DNA from: CAZXEJ01 sp964639895
Lineage (GTDB): Bacteria > Desulfobacterota_D > UBA1144 > Nemesobacterales > JADFKM01
NCBI GenBank assembly: GCA_964639895.1
Contig: CAZXEJ010000036.1
Location: 1-21,403, forward strand
Length of the DNA stretch: 21,403 nucleotides
Reading direction: 5' to 3'
Notes under the pieces: generated by a model
Seen by the model: the letters and a program-made list of their open reading frames with translations, nothing else
The model's database searches: none
Told to the model about the DNA's origin: nothing
Shown: piece by piece, positions 1 through 7,943 of the stretch
Layout of the letters: every line of letters begins with the position of its first letter
Position numbering within the stretch: the first letter of the stretch is position 1
Made by a program: the position numbers and the translations under genes

Positions 1-539
1 GTTTCGGGCTCCGGCACCTCGCGGCCCTCGACCAACGCCAGAAGGGCGTCGCGCAGATAGCGGTGTCGCACCTTGTCGGGCTCGCGCCAGTTGTCGTCGA
101 TCTTGCCCGTATAGCGCAGAATACGGTCCTTGTCGAAGACGAATATCTGTGGGGTGTGGGTGGCACCGTAGGCGCGAGCCACCTCCTGGGTCTCGTCCCT
201 GAGATAGGGGTAGTTGAGCCCCAGTGTGCGCGCCTTCTTGACCATGTTGTCGAAGCTGTCTTCGGGGTACTTGGCATCGTCGTTGGAGTTTATGCCGATG
301 AAGACGACCCCGCGCGGCTTGAACTCCTCCTGCAGCTCGATGATGCGACGGTCGTAGGCCTTGACGTAGGGGCAGTGGTTGCACGTGAACATAACCACCA
401 CCACCGGGTAGGAATCGTAGTCAGAGAGCGAGTGTTCCTTGCCGTCTACTCCGGGAAGCTTGAACTCCGGAGCCTTGTCACCTATCTTGAGCGGCATCTC
501 CCTTCTACCCTCCGGAACGGTGTTTGTGTTGGAATCCAT
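1..539 (-). CDS. Thioredoxin-fold peroxiredoxin-like protein (PRX_like1 type), 3' end cut off by window edge
   Basis: Reading the minus strand from ATG at 539 gives about 179 codons with no stop before the left edge. The protein has an N-terminal AhpC/TSA-like opening (IGDKAPEFKLPGVDGK), a CNHC redox centre (Cys53/Cys56) inside MFTCNHCPYVKAYD, an INSND segment, a YPYLRDETQEVARAYGA segment and a THTPQIFVFD stretch with the expected cis-proline. Together these match the cytosolic PRX_like1 thioredoxin family, whose members are about 185-200 residues, so only the last 10-20 residues should be missing. The likely role is thiol-dependent peroxide or disulfide reduction; the substrate is not evident. 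Start choice is uncertain. ATG539 has no clear Shine-Dalgarno, whereas an internal ATG at 497 (MPLKIGDK) has GGAGG 11 nt upstream. The gene is divergent from the sucrase/ferredoxin-like gene at 686. Confidence 0.85.
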   Translation of the reverse strand, partial: MDSNTNTVPEGRREMPLKIGDKAPEFKLPGVDGKEHSLSDYDSYPVVVVMFTCNHCPYVKAYDRRIIELQEEFKPRGVVFIGINSNDDAKYPEDSFDNMVKKARTLGLNYPYLRDETQEVARAYGATHTPQIFVFDKDRILRYTGKIDDNWREPDKVRHRYLRDALLALVEGREVPEPE

Positions 540-556
540 AGAATAGGGATAACATA

Positions 557-584
557 ACATTACATGCGGAGCGGCCCTAATCAA
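557..584 (-). promoter_or_regulatory. Candidate sigma70-like promoter for the thioredoxin-like gene
   Basis: On the minus strand TTGATT (584-579) is followed after 16 nt by TAATGT (562-557). A start point near 550 would give a very short leader to ATG539, or about 50 nt to ATG497. The hexamers are imperfect, so this is only a candidate within the divergent 146-bp intergenic space. Confidence 0.3.
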
Positions 585-685
585 GCTCGTCCCCGCACAC
601 CGTCATGCTGGAAAGGGGTAGGACGTTATGGTAAGGGATTAAGAGGCTTTGCCCCAAATGTGTTCCCCAAGGAGGTGTCACGTCT

Positions 686-1618
686 ATGGATGCGGAACGC
701 CACGAGACGGCCCCCGGTTGCGCCCGTCTCTCGCTCGAGGCCGGAGAGCCGCTCTGCGGTACGGCGCCCCACGTAAGGGTGTGGGTGATGATCGAATACG
801 ATGCCCCGTGGGAGAGTGACGCCGTAGCGCACGTTCCTCTGCCCCGGCGGGTGCGGCCGGCCGTGGAAGAGCTTGCGGGCCGCAGCGGCGGCGGGGCGAG
901 GCTGCAGCTCATAAAGCGACCGCCGGCCTCCGAGCCCGCGGCGCACAGGACCGCATACGTGGCGCTCACTCCACCTTCAGGCGAGCCGAGGCTCTTTCGG
1001 TTCGAATTCCCGGACGAAGGCGAGCTCGCCTCGTTCGATCCCCTCGACGTCGCCCGACGCCCGGAGGCCTACGCCGATCACGCCGATGGTGGCCCCCTCT
1101 ACCTGGTGTGTACCCACGGCCGATACGATCGGTGCTGTGCGTCGCTGGGCGTACCGCTACTGAGCGAGATATGCCGCCTGGGTCGGGGCGCCGTCTGGCA
1201 GACCACCCACGTCGGTGGGCACAGGTTCGCTCCCAACGTCGTTTGCTTCCCGCACGGCGTCTATTACGGCCGGCTCCATCCCGAGTGGTGGGTGGAGGTG
1301 GCCGGCGCCTACGAGCGAGGCGAGCTCTCGCTCGAGCATCTGCGCGGCAGGTGCTCGATGCGCCCCGAGGCACAGGCGGCCGAGTTCAGCGTTAGGCGGC
1401 ATACGGGTGTGGTGAGCATCGAAGGTCTCCGGCTAGAGAAAGAGGACGACCTGGGCCGGGGGAGGTGGCGGTTCGTCTTCCGCGTGGGAGGCGGCGAGGA
1501 GAGATACGAGGTGGTCGTCGTGCGGCGCGACGGTGCCCTCAGGGTGGTGAAGAGCTGCGGCGAGGAGCCCGCGGCCGTGCCCTCGTTCGAATGCGTGCAC
1601 GTAGGCCGCATGGGCTGA
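686..1618 (+). CDS. Sucrase/ferredoxin-like family protein (Apd1-type thioredoxin-fold ferredoxin)
   Basis: A 310-residue protein starting at ATG686, which is preceded by AAGGAGGT (669-676) at 9 nt spacing. The N-terminal part has the GTAP...EYDAPWESDA pattern of the sucrase/ferredoxin-like family (PF06999). The core segment LYLVCTHGRYDRCC followed by HVGGHRFAPN is the diagnostic region. Cys142 and Cys151 are nine residues apart, and His175 and His179 form an H-x3-H pair. In yeast Apd1 the corresponding Cys/Cys/His/His set ligates a [2Fe-2S] cluster, so a bis-histidinyl cluster is a reasonable inference here. Despite the family name there is no basis for sucrase activity; an electron-transfer role is more likely. 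It stands alone, convergent with the symporter gene ending at 1912. The roughly 290-bp gap between them holds only a weak C6-TAC-G5 hairpin at 1622-1635. Confidence 0.88.
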   Translation: MDAERHETAPGCARLSLEAGEPLCGTAPHVRVWVMIEYDAPWESDAVAHVPLPRRVRPAVEELAGRSGGGARLQLIKRPPASEPAAHRTAYVALTPPSGEPRLFRFEFPDEGELASFDPLDVARRPEAYADHADGGPLYLVCTHGRYDRCCASLGVPLLSEICRLGRGAVWQTTHVGGHRFAPNVVCFPHGVYYGRLHPEWWVEVAGAYERGELSLEHLRGRCSMRPEAQAAEFSVRRHTGVVSIEGLRLEKEDDLGRGRWRFVFRVGGGEERYEVVVVRRDGALRVVKSCGEEPAAVPSFECVHVGRMG

Positions 1619-1911
1619 GCGCCCCCCTACGGGGGATGCAGCCACACGGGAAGCTCCCGGCCGGTTTCGCCTTGCTGCTCTGGGTTCTTCCCCCCTCCCC
1701 TTCGGCGATCGTTCGGCTAGGGGCGCGCGCACCCCACCCCGCTTCCCAGGGCGCTTCCTATTCCGGCACTGCTGCCGCCCCGCTTGCGTGTGGTATCCAC
1801 CCCGGCGTTCCCCGCCGGTCTCGGCCGGCCGTGCGGGGCCGCTCGTCCCGGCCGCCCGCCGCCTCATCCACGCATAATGTGGGGAGAGCGCCGCCTCCCT
1901 CCGTCCACCGT

Positions 1912-3150
1912 TCACGGTTCGCCCTCCTCCGAGCCTCCGCCCTCCCACCGCGTCAGCACGGCCGCCCCCACACAGTCGCCCCAGACGTTCACCGTGGTGC
2001 GGAACCGGTCGAGCAGCCAGTCGCCGGCGAGCAGCATCCCTATACCCTCGACCGGCAGGCCCACGGCCGTGAGCACGAGCACCATCGTAGTGAGTCCTGC
2101 CTCCGGTATGCCGGCCGCCCCTACGGCGGCGAGGGTGGCCGTAACGAATATGACGACAAGATGCCATCCGCCGAGCTCGATTCCGTAGCTCTGGGCGATG
2201 AAGACGGCCGCCACGGCCTCATAGAGCGCCGTGCCGTCCATATTGACCGTCGCTCCCAGCGGCAGCACGAACCGGCTTACGCGCTGGGGCAGGCCGGCGT
2301 TTTGCTCGGCGCAGTTGAGTGTGAGGGGCAGCGTGGCCGACGAGGACGCCGTGGAGAAGGCGGTGAGCAGGGCCTTGCCCATGTGCGAGGCCAGGCGCAG
2401 CGGGTTGCGTCCCGTGAACAAATAGAGCAACACCGGCAGCACGAGAAGCCCGTGCACGAGCAGTCCGGCCACCACCGTTGCCACGTACCTGCCGGTTTCG
2501 GTCACGAGTGCCGCCACTCGGGCGGCGCCCCCCTCTGCGCCCACGCGCTCGGCTATGAGTGCCATGACGCCTACGGGCGCGAGATAGAGCACCCACTCGA
2601 CCATCTTCGCTATGGCACCGTCTACGGCCGTGAGCATCTCCTCGACGGTGCGCGTTCCCCGGCCTCCGTAGGCGGCCAGCGCGAGGCCGAACAAGAGGGA
2701 CGCCATGATGAGTGGCAACACCTCGAACTTGGCCGCTGATTCGAACAGATTGGGGGTGACGAAGCTGAGTACGATCTCGGAGAACGAGGCGCCGGCTGCA
2801 ACCGTACCGCCCGCAGGGAGGGTGCCGCGTACGGCCCCGAGACCGGGCTTGATGATTTCTACGGCCGTGATCCCGATGGCCGCGGCCGCCGCCGTCGTCA
2901 CGGTGTAGTAGAGAACGGTCTTGGCACCGAGCGAGCCCACGTCTCGGGGCCCGCCGATCCGCACGACGCTCAGCGTGATGGATACCACGATGAGGGGCAG
3001 AGCTATCATCTTGAGGGCGTTGAGGAACAGGTGGCCCAGGAACCCCATCTCCACTCCAAGTGAGGGGAACAGCGCACCGACGGCGCCCCCCGACACGGCG
3101 CCGGCCGCAATCCCTATCATTATGAAGTGTCGCCTGAGAAAGCCGCCCAT
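1912..3150 (-). CDS. Dicarboxylate/amino acid:cation symporter (DAACS family, GltP/DctA-like)
   Basis: A 412-residue membrane protein from ATG3150, the usual length for this family. It shows the family hallmarks: a serine-rich re-entrant hairpin (SSSATLP, 269-275), NMDGTALYE (303-311), the second hairpin motif AGIPEAG (346-352) and a TM8 segment GDWLLDRFRTTVNVWGD. Aligned by eye with GltPh, Asp377, Asp381, Arg384, Thr385 and Asn388 occupy the positions of Asp390, Asp394, Arg397, Thr398 and Asn401. The retained arginine favours an acidic substrate such as glutamate, aspartate or a C4-dicarboxylate, taken up with Na+ or H+ across the inner membrane. The open frame extends upstream to 3729, but the extra residues look non-coding and the hydrophobic domain begins at MGGFLRR. 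The chosen start lacks a strong Shine-Dalgarno. Confidence 0.92.
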   Translation of the reverse strand: MGGFLRRHFIMIGIAAGAVSGGAVGALFPSLGVEMGFLGHLFLNALKMIALPLIVVSITLSVVRIGGPRDVGSLGAKTVLYYTVTTAAAAAIGITAVEIIKPGLGAVRGTLPAGGTVAAGASFSEIVLSFVTPNLFESAAKFEVLPLIMASLLFGLALAAYGGRGTRTVEEMLTAVDGAIAKMVEWVLYLAPVGVMALIAERVGAEGGAARVAALVTETGRYVATVVAGLLVHGLLVLPVLLYLFTGRNPLRLASHMGKALLTAFSTASSSATLPLTLNCAEQNAGLPQRVSRFVLPLGATVNMDGTALYEAVAAVFIAQSYGIELGGWHLVVIFVTATLAAVGAAGIPEAGLTTMVLVLTAVGLPVEGIGMLLAGDWLLDRFRTTVNVWGDCVGAAVLTRWEGGGSEEGEP

Positions 3151-3223
3151 GGTGCCCGCCGCCTTCGTGTACTCCGCCTCTCGCGCGAGGCCTGGGGGAC
3201 CCGGCCGCCGAAGCGGTTCTACC

Positions 3224-3252
3224 ATTCTAATGAAAAAGGGTGGGTTTTTGAA
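3224..3252 (-). promoter_or_regulatory. Promoter of the DAACS symporter gene
   Basis: On the minus strand TTCAAA (3252-3247) and TAGAAT (3229-3224) are separated by exactly 17 nt. The predicted start near 3217 leaves a leader of roughly 65-70 nt to ATG3150. The stretch is clearly more AT-rich than its surroundings. The remaining gap to the divergent gene at 3622 shows no convincing gene. Confidence 0.5.
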
Positions 3253-3621
3253 TAAGAGAGCCGCAGCCGGCGGCACGCGGCCGCTCGAGCAGGCGATTGG
3301 GTTATACGCATTGCCCTCGCAGGAGGCAAGGCAGTTCGTCCATGCGTCCCCTTGCGGCGAGGGTGGTTGCTCCGGGCCCGCAATGCCGATATCCACGCTG
3401 TCGTCCGAATGAGAAACGGGGGGGGACCGGCGGGGGCCGTAATCGAGGAGCTGTGTCGGTCGGCCTCTTGATGCTCGGCCGGCGCACCGATGGGGAACTT
3501 TCTGCTTCCACGGTGTACTTGCGGCGGGTGAGGCGGAGTGCGATCGTTGCGCCCGTGGTGGCTGTTCTCGAGCGGTGTCTCGGCGGTGGTGGTAATATAT
3601 TTGGTCAAGGAGGGAACACCT

Positions 3622-4407
3622 ATGGCGACGCAAATTATGAGAACCCGCAACCCGGCGCTCAACACCGATGAATTCCTGGGCACCGCTCCTGTAACGATTG
3701 GGACGGCCGCCGAGACTATGACCGTCCAAGGGACGGTCAACAAGACGGCCATACTGTTGCTGCTGGTTGTCGTCTCGGCCGGGTGGGTGTGGAAGAAGTT
3801 CACCTCCTACCCCCTTCCGGCCGCTGCCCCCGAGGCCGCGGCAGCCGTGGCTCCGTGGCTCTACGGCGGGCTGTTCGGCGGGCTGGTGCTCGCCCTGGTC
3901 ACGGTGTTCAAGAAGAGCTGGGCCCCTGTAACGTCGCCTCTCTACGCGCTGGCCGAGGGGTTCTTTCTGGGCGGGCTGTCCTCTATGATCGAAGCGCGCT
4001 ATCCGGGAATAGTGATCCAGGCCGTGGCCCTTACGTTCGGCACCCTTTTCGCACTGCTCATCGCCTACAAGTCGCGCCTCATCGTCGTTACGGCCAGGTT
4101 CCGTATGGGGGTTGTGGCCGCCACCGGGGGCATCTTCCTCGTGTATCTGTTCTCGCTCGTCGCGGGACTCTTCGGCCTACAGGTGCCGCTCATCTTCGGT
4201 TCCGGCCTCGTAGGAGTGGCGTTCAGCCTGTTCGTCGTGGTCATAGCGGCCCTCAACCTGGTGCTCGACTTCGATTTCATCGAGCGCGGCGAGCGGAACG
4301 GCGCGCCGAAGTATATGGAGTGGTACGGGGCGTTCGGCCTGCTCGTGACGCTGGTTTGGCTCTATATAGAGATACTGCGCCTCCTTACGAAGCTGAGAAG
4401 CCGCTAG
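3622..4407 (+). CDS. Bax inhibitor-1/YccA family integral membrane protein
   Basis: A 261-residue protein from ATG3622, preceded by AGGAGGG (3608-3614) at 7 nt. The N-terminus has the RTRNPALN...MTVQGTVNKT signature of the bacterial BaxI_1 group (PF12811). About seven hydrophobic segments follow, and the C-terminal part has the conserved ALNLVLDFDFIERG and PKYMEWYGAFGLLVTLVWLYIEILRLL pattern. Related proteins form Ca2+-leak or stress-linked channels in the cytoplasmic membrane; the bacterial role is poorly defined, so no specific function is assigned. The open frame reaches back to 3538, but the Shine-Dalgarno and the family N-terminus both fix the start at 3622. A TAATAT at 3593-3598 is a possible -10 without a matching -35. 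The gene is divergent from the symporter. Confidence 0.9.
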   Translation: MATQIMRTRNPALNTDEFLGTAPVTIGTAAETMTVQGTVNKTAILLLLVVVSAGWVWKKFTSYPLPAAAPEAAAAVAPWLYGGLFGGLVLALVTVFKKSWAPVTSPLYALAEGFFLGGLSSMIEARYPGIVIQAVALTFGTLFALLIAYKSRLIVVTARFRMGVVAATGGIFLVYLFSLVAGLFGLQVPLIFGSGLVGVAFSLFVVVIAALNLVLDFDFIERGERNGAPKYMEWYGAFGLLVTLVWLYIEILRLLTKLRSR

Positions 4408-4628
4408 CCGCAGGTCGAGAAGCGGCGGTTGCGCGCCCGATTTCCCCTCCCGTCCGGCCGTTGCGGGGCCTCCCTGACGGTTCCCCGGGGTTGGTTTGAG
4501 GGGGTACGTAAGAGGCCTTCCCCGTCGCCCCTCGCCGCCGCTACGCTCTGCGCTCCACATGGGCGGGCGCTGGCTTCAACGATTTCGGCTAGTTGGGCAC
4601 CTGGACGTCAAGAATTTGCTTAAATCTC

Positions 4629-4657
4629 TTGACTTCGGTGAGGGATAGTTATATACA
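4629..4657 (+). promoter_or_regulatory. Promoter of nrdJ
   Basis: TTGACT (4629-4634) and TATACA (4652-4657) are separated by 17 nt, a near-consensus sigma70-type promoter in an AT-rich island. Transcription should start near 4664, giving a leader of about 178 nt before nrdJ. The -10 hexamer overlaps the first NrdR-like box, so a bound repressor would block polymerase directly. The 4408-4628 stretch upstream shows only GC-rich sequence with no credible gene and a weak GCCGCT/AGCGGC inverted repeat just after the Bax inhibitor stop codon. Confidence 0.75.
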
Positions 4658-4668
4658 ATATATTGTGT
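4653..4668 (+). promoter_or_regulatory. NrdR box 1
   Basis: The 16-mer ATACAATATATTGTGT differs at one position from the NrdR box pattern ACAC(A/T)ATAT(A/T)TTGTGT and contains the perfect 12-bp palindrome ACAATATATTGT. NrdR is the ATP/dATP-sensing repressor of ribonucleotide reductase genes in many bacteria. The box overlaps the -10 element of the nrdJ promoter, which suits repression. Confidence 0.8.
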
Positions 4669-4684
4669 ATGAGGCGGCGGTATG

Positions 4685-4700
4685 GCACAAGATATGTTGT
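4685..4700 (+). promoter_or_regulatory. NrdR box 2 (degenerate)
   Basis: GCACAAGATATGTTGT keeps 12 of 16 positions of the box pattern, including the ACAA...TTGT arms around a central ATAT. Its centre (4692.5) lies 32 bp from that of box 1 (4660.5), about three helical turns, which is a spacing typical of paired NrdR boxes. The weaker match is compensated by this spacing. Confidence 0.6.
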
Positions 4701-4707
4701 AGGGTAG

Positions 4708-4767
4708 GCCGTCATTCACCCCCGCCGCATGAGGGATCGAGGACGAGGGGGTTGCGTAAATGACGGC
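4708..4767 (+). promoter_or_regulatory. Stem-loop in the nrdJ leader
   Basis: GCCGTCATT (4708-4716) is perfectly complementary to AATGACGGC (4759-4767). Inside it ACCCCC (4718-4723) can pair with GGGGGT (4747-4752), giving about 15 bp broken by an asymmetric bulge. No run of T follows, so it is not a classic intrinsic terminator. No B12-box-like sequence was seen, so it is not evidently a cobalamin riboswitch. Its function is unknown; it could affect transcript stability or translation. Confidence 0.45.
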
Positions 4768-4841
4768 GATCGGTGGCGGGCGCGTAGTGTAGTAATGTAG
4801 TTAGTACCTGTTAACAAGTTCAACCAGGAGGCCTCGCAACG

Positions 4842-7292
4842 ATGGAGAACGGTCACGGCAAGCTCACCCCCGGAGAGTCCGAGAGCGCTCCCTTTTCCCC
4901 GGCTTCAGAGGAGAGTGGAGAGACGGTGGGTTTCGCCGCCGGGGTGATGGACATTCCCCAGGAGACGCTCGACGCCTTCGACGGCGACGATCTGAGGGCG
5001 CGGGTGTTCTACGAGAAGTACGCCCTTCGGGACGAGCAGGGGCGCGTCGTCGAGCGCACGCCCCAGGAGATGTGGCGCCGCGTAGCGCGCGAGATAGCTT
5101 CGACGGAGAACAACAAGGCGCTCCGCAAGGAGTGGGAAGAGCGTTTCATGTGGCTGCTCTCCGACTTCCGGTTCGTGCCCGGCGGGCGGATATTGTTCGG
5201 CGCGGGCCAGAAGAGGCGGGCCACCCTTCTCAATTGCTACTTCATCCCCATCAAGGAAGACTCCATCGAAGCCATCTTCGACTGGTGCAAGGAGGCCGCC
5301 CGCACCTACTCGTTCGGAGGCGGCGTCGGCACCGACATCTCGGTGCTGAGGCCCAAAGGGGCTCCCGTTAACAACTCGGCCATCTACTCGACGGGCGCCG
5401 TGTCGTTCATGGACCTGATGTCGACCACCACCGGCACCATCGGCCAAGCCGGCCGTCGCGGCGCGCTCATGATAACCCTCTCCGTAGACCATCCCGACGT
5501 GCCCGACTTCATAGCCGTCAAGAACGATCCCGAGCGGACCAAGATTAGGTACGCGAACATATCGCTCCGCATCACCGACGAGTTCATGCGTGCCGTCGAA
5601 AGCGACGACGAGTTCGAGCTCAGGTTCCGTAACGAGGTGGTGGATTTCAAGCGCAAGGTGCGGGCGCGCGAGATCTGGAACCGCATCGTGCGCGCCGCAT
5701 GGGCTTCGGCCGAGCCGGGCATCATCTTCTGGGACACGGTGAAGAAGTACTCCCCCACCGAGTACGGCGGCATGGAGGTCCACGGCTTCAACCCTTGCAG
5801 CGAGCAGGCGCTCGAGGACTACGGCAACTGCTGTCTCGGCAACATAAACCTCTCGCGCTTCGTCAAGAACCCGTTCGAGGACGACGCCTCGATCGACTGG
5901 GAGAACCTTGAGCGCGCCCTGCGCTACGCGGTCCGCTTCCTGGACAACGTGCTCGACTACAACAAGGACAAGCACCCGTTGCCGTCGCAGGTCCGGGCTT
6001 CGATGCGCTCGCGCCGCATCGGGGTGGGGTTCACGGGGTTCGGCGACATGCTGGCCATGATGCGGCTCAAGTACGACACATCCGAGGCCATCGAGTTTAC
6101 GGACAAGATGTTCGAATACATAAAGAACACCGTCTATCAGGCCAGCTCCGACCTTGCGGCCGAAAAGGGCAGCTTCGAGGCCTACGACGAGGACCGCCAC
6201 CTGTCGGGGATGTTCCTGCAGGAAGTGGACGAGAAGGTGAGGTCGGCCATAAGGAAGCAGGGGCTAAGGAACGCCTGCCTCCTCACCGTACCCCCCGTGG
6301 GCAGCGGCTCCATCCTGGCCGCCACTTCGAGCGGCATCGAGCCCATATTCGCCCTCTCCTACTTCCGACGGTCGAAGTCGCTGAGCCAGGAGGAGTTCAA
6401 GGTTTACCATCCGCTTGTCAAGTGGTACATGGAGAAGTACAGCCTCAAGGACGAGAGCGAGCTTCCGGATTACTTCGTAACGGCCCACGAGATCGAGCCG
6501 GAGATGCGCGTCTACATGCAGGCCGCCATTCAGAAGCACATCGATTCCTGCATCTCGAGCACCGTCAACCTGCCCGCCGACATAACGCCCGATGAGGTGG
6601 GCCGCATATACTTCCTTGCTTGGAAGCTCGGGTGCAAGGGGATCACCGTCTACCGTGAAGGCTCACGTGAAGGCATTCTCGTGACCGAGGAGGAGGCCAA
6701 GCGCGAGGCGGCCCAGATGAAGGCCGAGGTCGAGGCGGCCGTGGCGGGCGAGGCCGTCGAGCGGCCCGCCGAGAGCGCAGAGGCCGCGGCCCCATCGGCC
6801 CCGCCGCGCACCGAGGGCGGGGTGAAGCCCCTCAAGAGGCCCAAGGTGCTCGAGGGGTTCACGGAGGTGATCAAGACCGGCTACGGCAACCTTTACGTAA
6901 CCGTCAACACCTTCCAGGGCAAGCCGTTCGAGGTGTTCGTACAGATCGGCAAGTCCGGCTACACCACACAGGCCGACGCCGAGGCTATAGGCCGGCTGGC
7001 CTCGCTGGCGCTGCGCAGCGGCATCGACGTCGAAGAGGTCGTCGAGCAGCTTGAGGGCATCGGCGGCTCGTCGCCGGTCTACGTCGAAGGAAAGCTCATA
7101 ATGTCCATCCCCGACGCCATCGCCACGGTGTTGAAGAAGCACTTCCTCGCACGCCGGGGCGGCGGGGAGTCCAAGGCAGCCGGCAAGCTCGATATACACC
7201 TTGAGCGTTGCGTCGAGTGCGGCAGCCGGTCGCTCGTCTTCGAGGCCGGCTGCATGACGTGCCGCAACTGCGGCTATACGAAGTGCGAATAG
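4842..7292 (+). CDS. nrdJ: Vitamin B12-dependent class II ribonucleoside-diphosphate reductase
   Basis: An 816-residue enzyme from ATG4842, with AGGAGG (4826-4831) 10 nt upstream. It makes deoxyribonucleotides using an adenosylcobalamin-derived thiyl radical. Visible active-site elements are Cys132 (LLNCYF) and Cys330/331 (GNCCLGNINLS) for the redox pair, and Cys319 with Glu321 in NPCSEQ for radical chemistry. Further on are SSGIEPIFA and the TVNLP...GCKGITVYR barrel segments. Residues about 630-680 form an Ala/Glu-rich linker. A C-terminal domain follows (GFTEVIKTGYGNLYVTVN...), then a tail with cysteines 790, 793, 804, 807, 810 and 815. This is the zinc-ribbon-like, redox-shuttling end typical of long NrdJ proteins. 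It is a single-gene unit with its own NrdR-controlled promoter and terminator. The domain set is complete, so the enzyme is probably functional. Confidence 0.97.
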   Translation: MENGHGKLTPGESESAPFSPASEESGETVGFAAGVMDIPQETLDAFDGDDLRARVFYEKYALRDEQGRVVERTPQEMWRRVAREIASTENNKALRKEWEERFMWLLSDFRFVPGGRILFGAGQKRRATLLNCYFIPIKEDSIEAIFDWCKEAARTYSFGGGVGTDISVLRPKGAPVNNSAIYSTGAVSFMDLMSTTTGTIGQAGRRGALMITLSVDHPDVPDFIAVKNDPERTKIRYANISLRITDEFMRAVESDDEFELRFRNEVVDFKRKVRAREIWNRIVRAAWASAEPGIIFWDTVKKYSPTEYGGMEVHGFNPCSEQALEDYGNCCLGNINLSRFVKNPFEDDASIDWENLERALRYAVRFLDNVLDYNKDKHPLPSQVRASMRSRRIGVGFTGFGDMLAMMRLKYDTSEAIEFTDKMFEYIKNTVYQASSDLAAEKGSFEAYDEDRHLSGMFLQEVDEKVRSAIRKQGLRNACLLTVPPVGSGSILAATSSGIEPIFALSYFRRSKSLSQEEFKVYHPLVKWYMEKYSLKDESELPDYFVTAHEIEPEMRVYMQAAIQKHIDSCISSTVNLPADITPDEVGRIYFLAWKLGCKGITVYREGSREGILVTEEEAKREAAQMKAEVEAAVAGEAVERPAESAEAAAPSAPPRTEGGVKPLKRPKVLEGFTEVIKTGYGNLYVTVNTFQGKPFEVFVQIGKSGYTTQADAEAIGRLASLALRSGIDVEEVVEQLEGIGGSSPVYVEGKLIMSIPDAIATVLKKHFLARRGGGESKAAGKLDIHLERCVECGSRSLVFEAGCMTCRNCGYTKCE

Positions 7293-7394
7293 ACGGCGGA
7301 AGATGACGCGGATTGAGGAGAGAGTTGAATGTAAAGGCATAATCCGAGGACCCACCTTCTGAAGCCGTCCTGCCTATCTACCCTCCTTGAAGAT

Positions 7395-7434
7395 GGTCCA
7401 ACCCCCCAACACTCCCTTCCCGGGGGGTTGGGCC
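7395..7434 (+). terminator. Intrinsic terminator of nrdJ
   Basis: GGTCCAACCCCCC (7395-7407) pairs with GGGGGGTTGGGCC (7422-7434): 13 bp with one G-U pair around a 14-nt loop, followed by the pyrimidine-rich TCTTTCTAT. It sits about 100 bp past the nrdJ stop and just before the 3' end of the convergent exbD gene. The minus-strand side lacks a T run, so it serves nrdJ mainly. Confidence 0.8.
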
Positions 7435-7505
7435 TCTTTCTATAGCTTCCTCTCCGGGGGTGCAGCGGTGTCGGGCGGGTTGTTCTTCCGAATCTACGCC
7501 GGCCG

Positions 7506-7943
7506 TCAGCGCTTCGGTGCCGAGGGCGCGTGCGGCGGACCCTTCTCGACGGCTATGGCAAGGCGTGAGAAGCCGCTCGATTTCACTATGTCCATCGTCT
7601 TTACGACGACGCCGTGAGGGACGAGGTCGTCGGCCCTTATGACCACCAGGCTCTTCTTGTCGGGCATGGCCTCGAGCTTGCGCCGGAGCTCGGCCTCGCT
7701 GACCGGCTTCTCGTTGAGATAGGTCTTGAGGTCGCGGGTGAGGTTTATCATTATGCGTTCCGCCCTTATGGGTTCGGCCGTGCTCGAGGAGGGAAGCTTG
7801 ACCTTGATCCCTCCGGCCGTGGCTGAGAAGTTGAGCGAGACGGCGAAGAAGAGCAAGAGGTTGAACACCATGTCCACGATGGGGGTGAGGTCGAGTATGG
7901 CTCCGACCCCCCTGCTCCTAGGTGTGCGGCTCCTGAACCTCAT
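7506..7943 (-). CDS. exbD: ExbD/TolR-family biopolymer transport protein
   Basis: A 145-residue protein with a basic cytoplasmic N-terminus (MRFRSRTPRSR) and one membrane segment, LDLTPIVDMVFNLLLFFAVSLNF (about 18-39). Asp24 is the conserved proton-conducting aspartate, equivalent to E. coli ExbD Asp25 and TolR Asp23. The periplasmic domain has the ExbD pattern IMINLTRD...LRRKLEAMPDKKSLVVIRADD. The ATG at 7943 overlaps the exbB stop in ATGA, with GGAGG just upstream, showing translational coupling. With ExbB it forms the proton-driven motor that energises TonB-type or Tol-type outer membrane processes. No tonB or tolA gene lies beside it, so ExbD and TolR cannot be told apart with certainty. 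It is the last gene of the pair and converges on the nrdJ terminator. Confidence 0.9.
   Translation of the reverse strand: MRFRSRTPRSRGVGAILDLTPIVDMVFNLLLFFAVSLNFSATAGGIKVKLPSSSTAEPIRAERIMINLTRDLKTYLNEKPVSEAELRRKLEAMPDKKSLVVIRADDLVPHGVVVKTMDIVKSSGFSRLAIAVEKGPPHAPSAPKR

Noticed and set aside
4664..4841. Cobalamin riboswitch before the B12-dependent reductase
   Set aside because: A B12-related leader was plausible, but no B12-box-like sequence or the usual multi-helix layout could be seen, and class II reductases use B12 rather than replace it. Only a simple bulged stem is visible.
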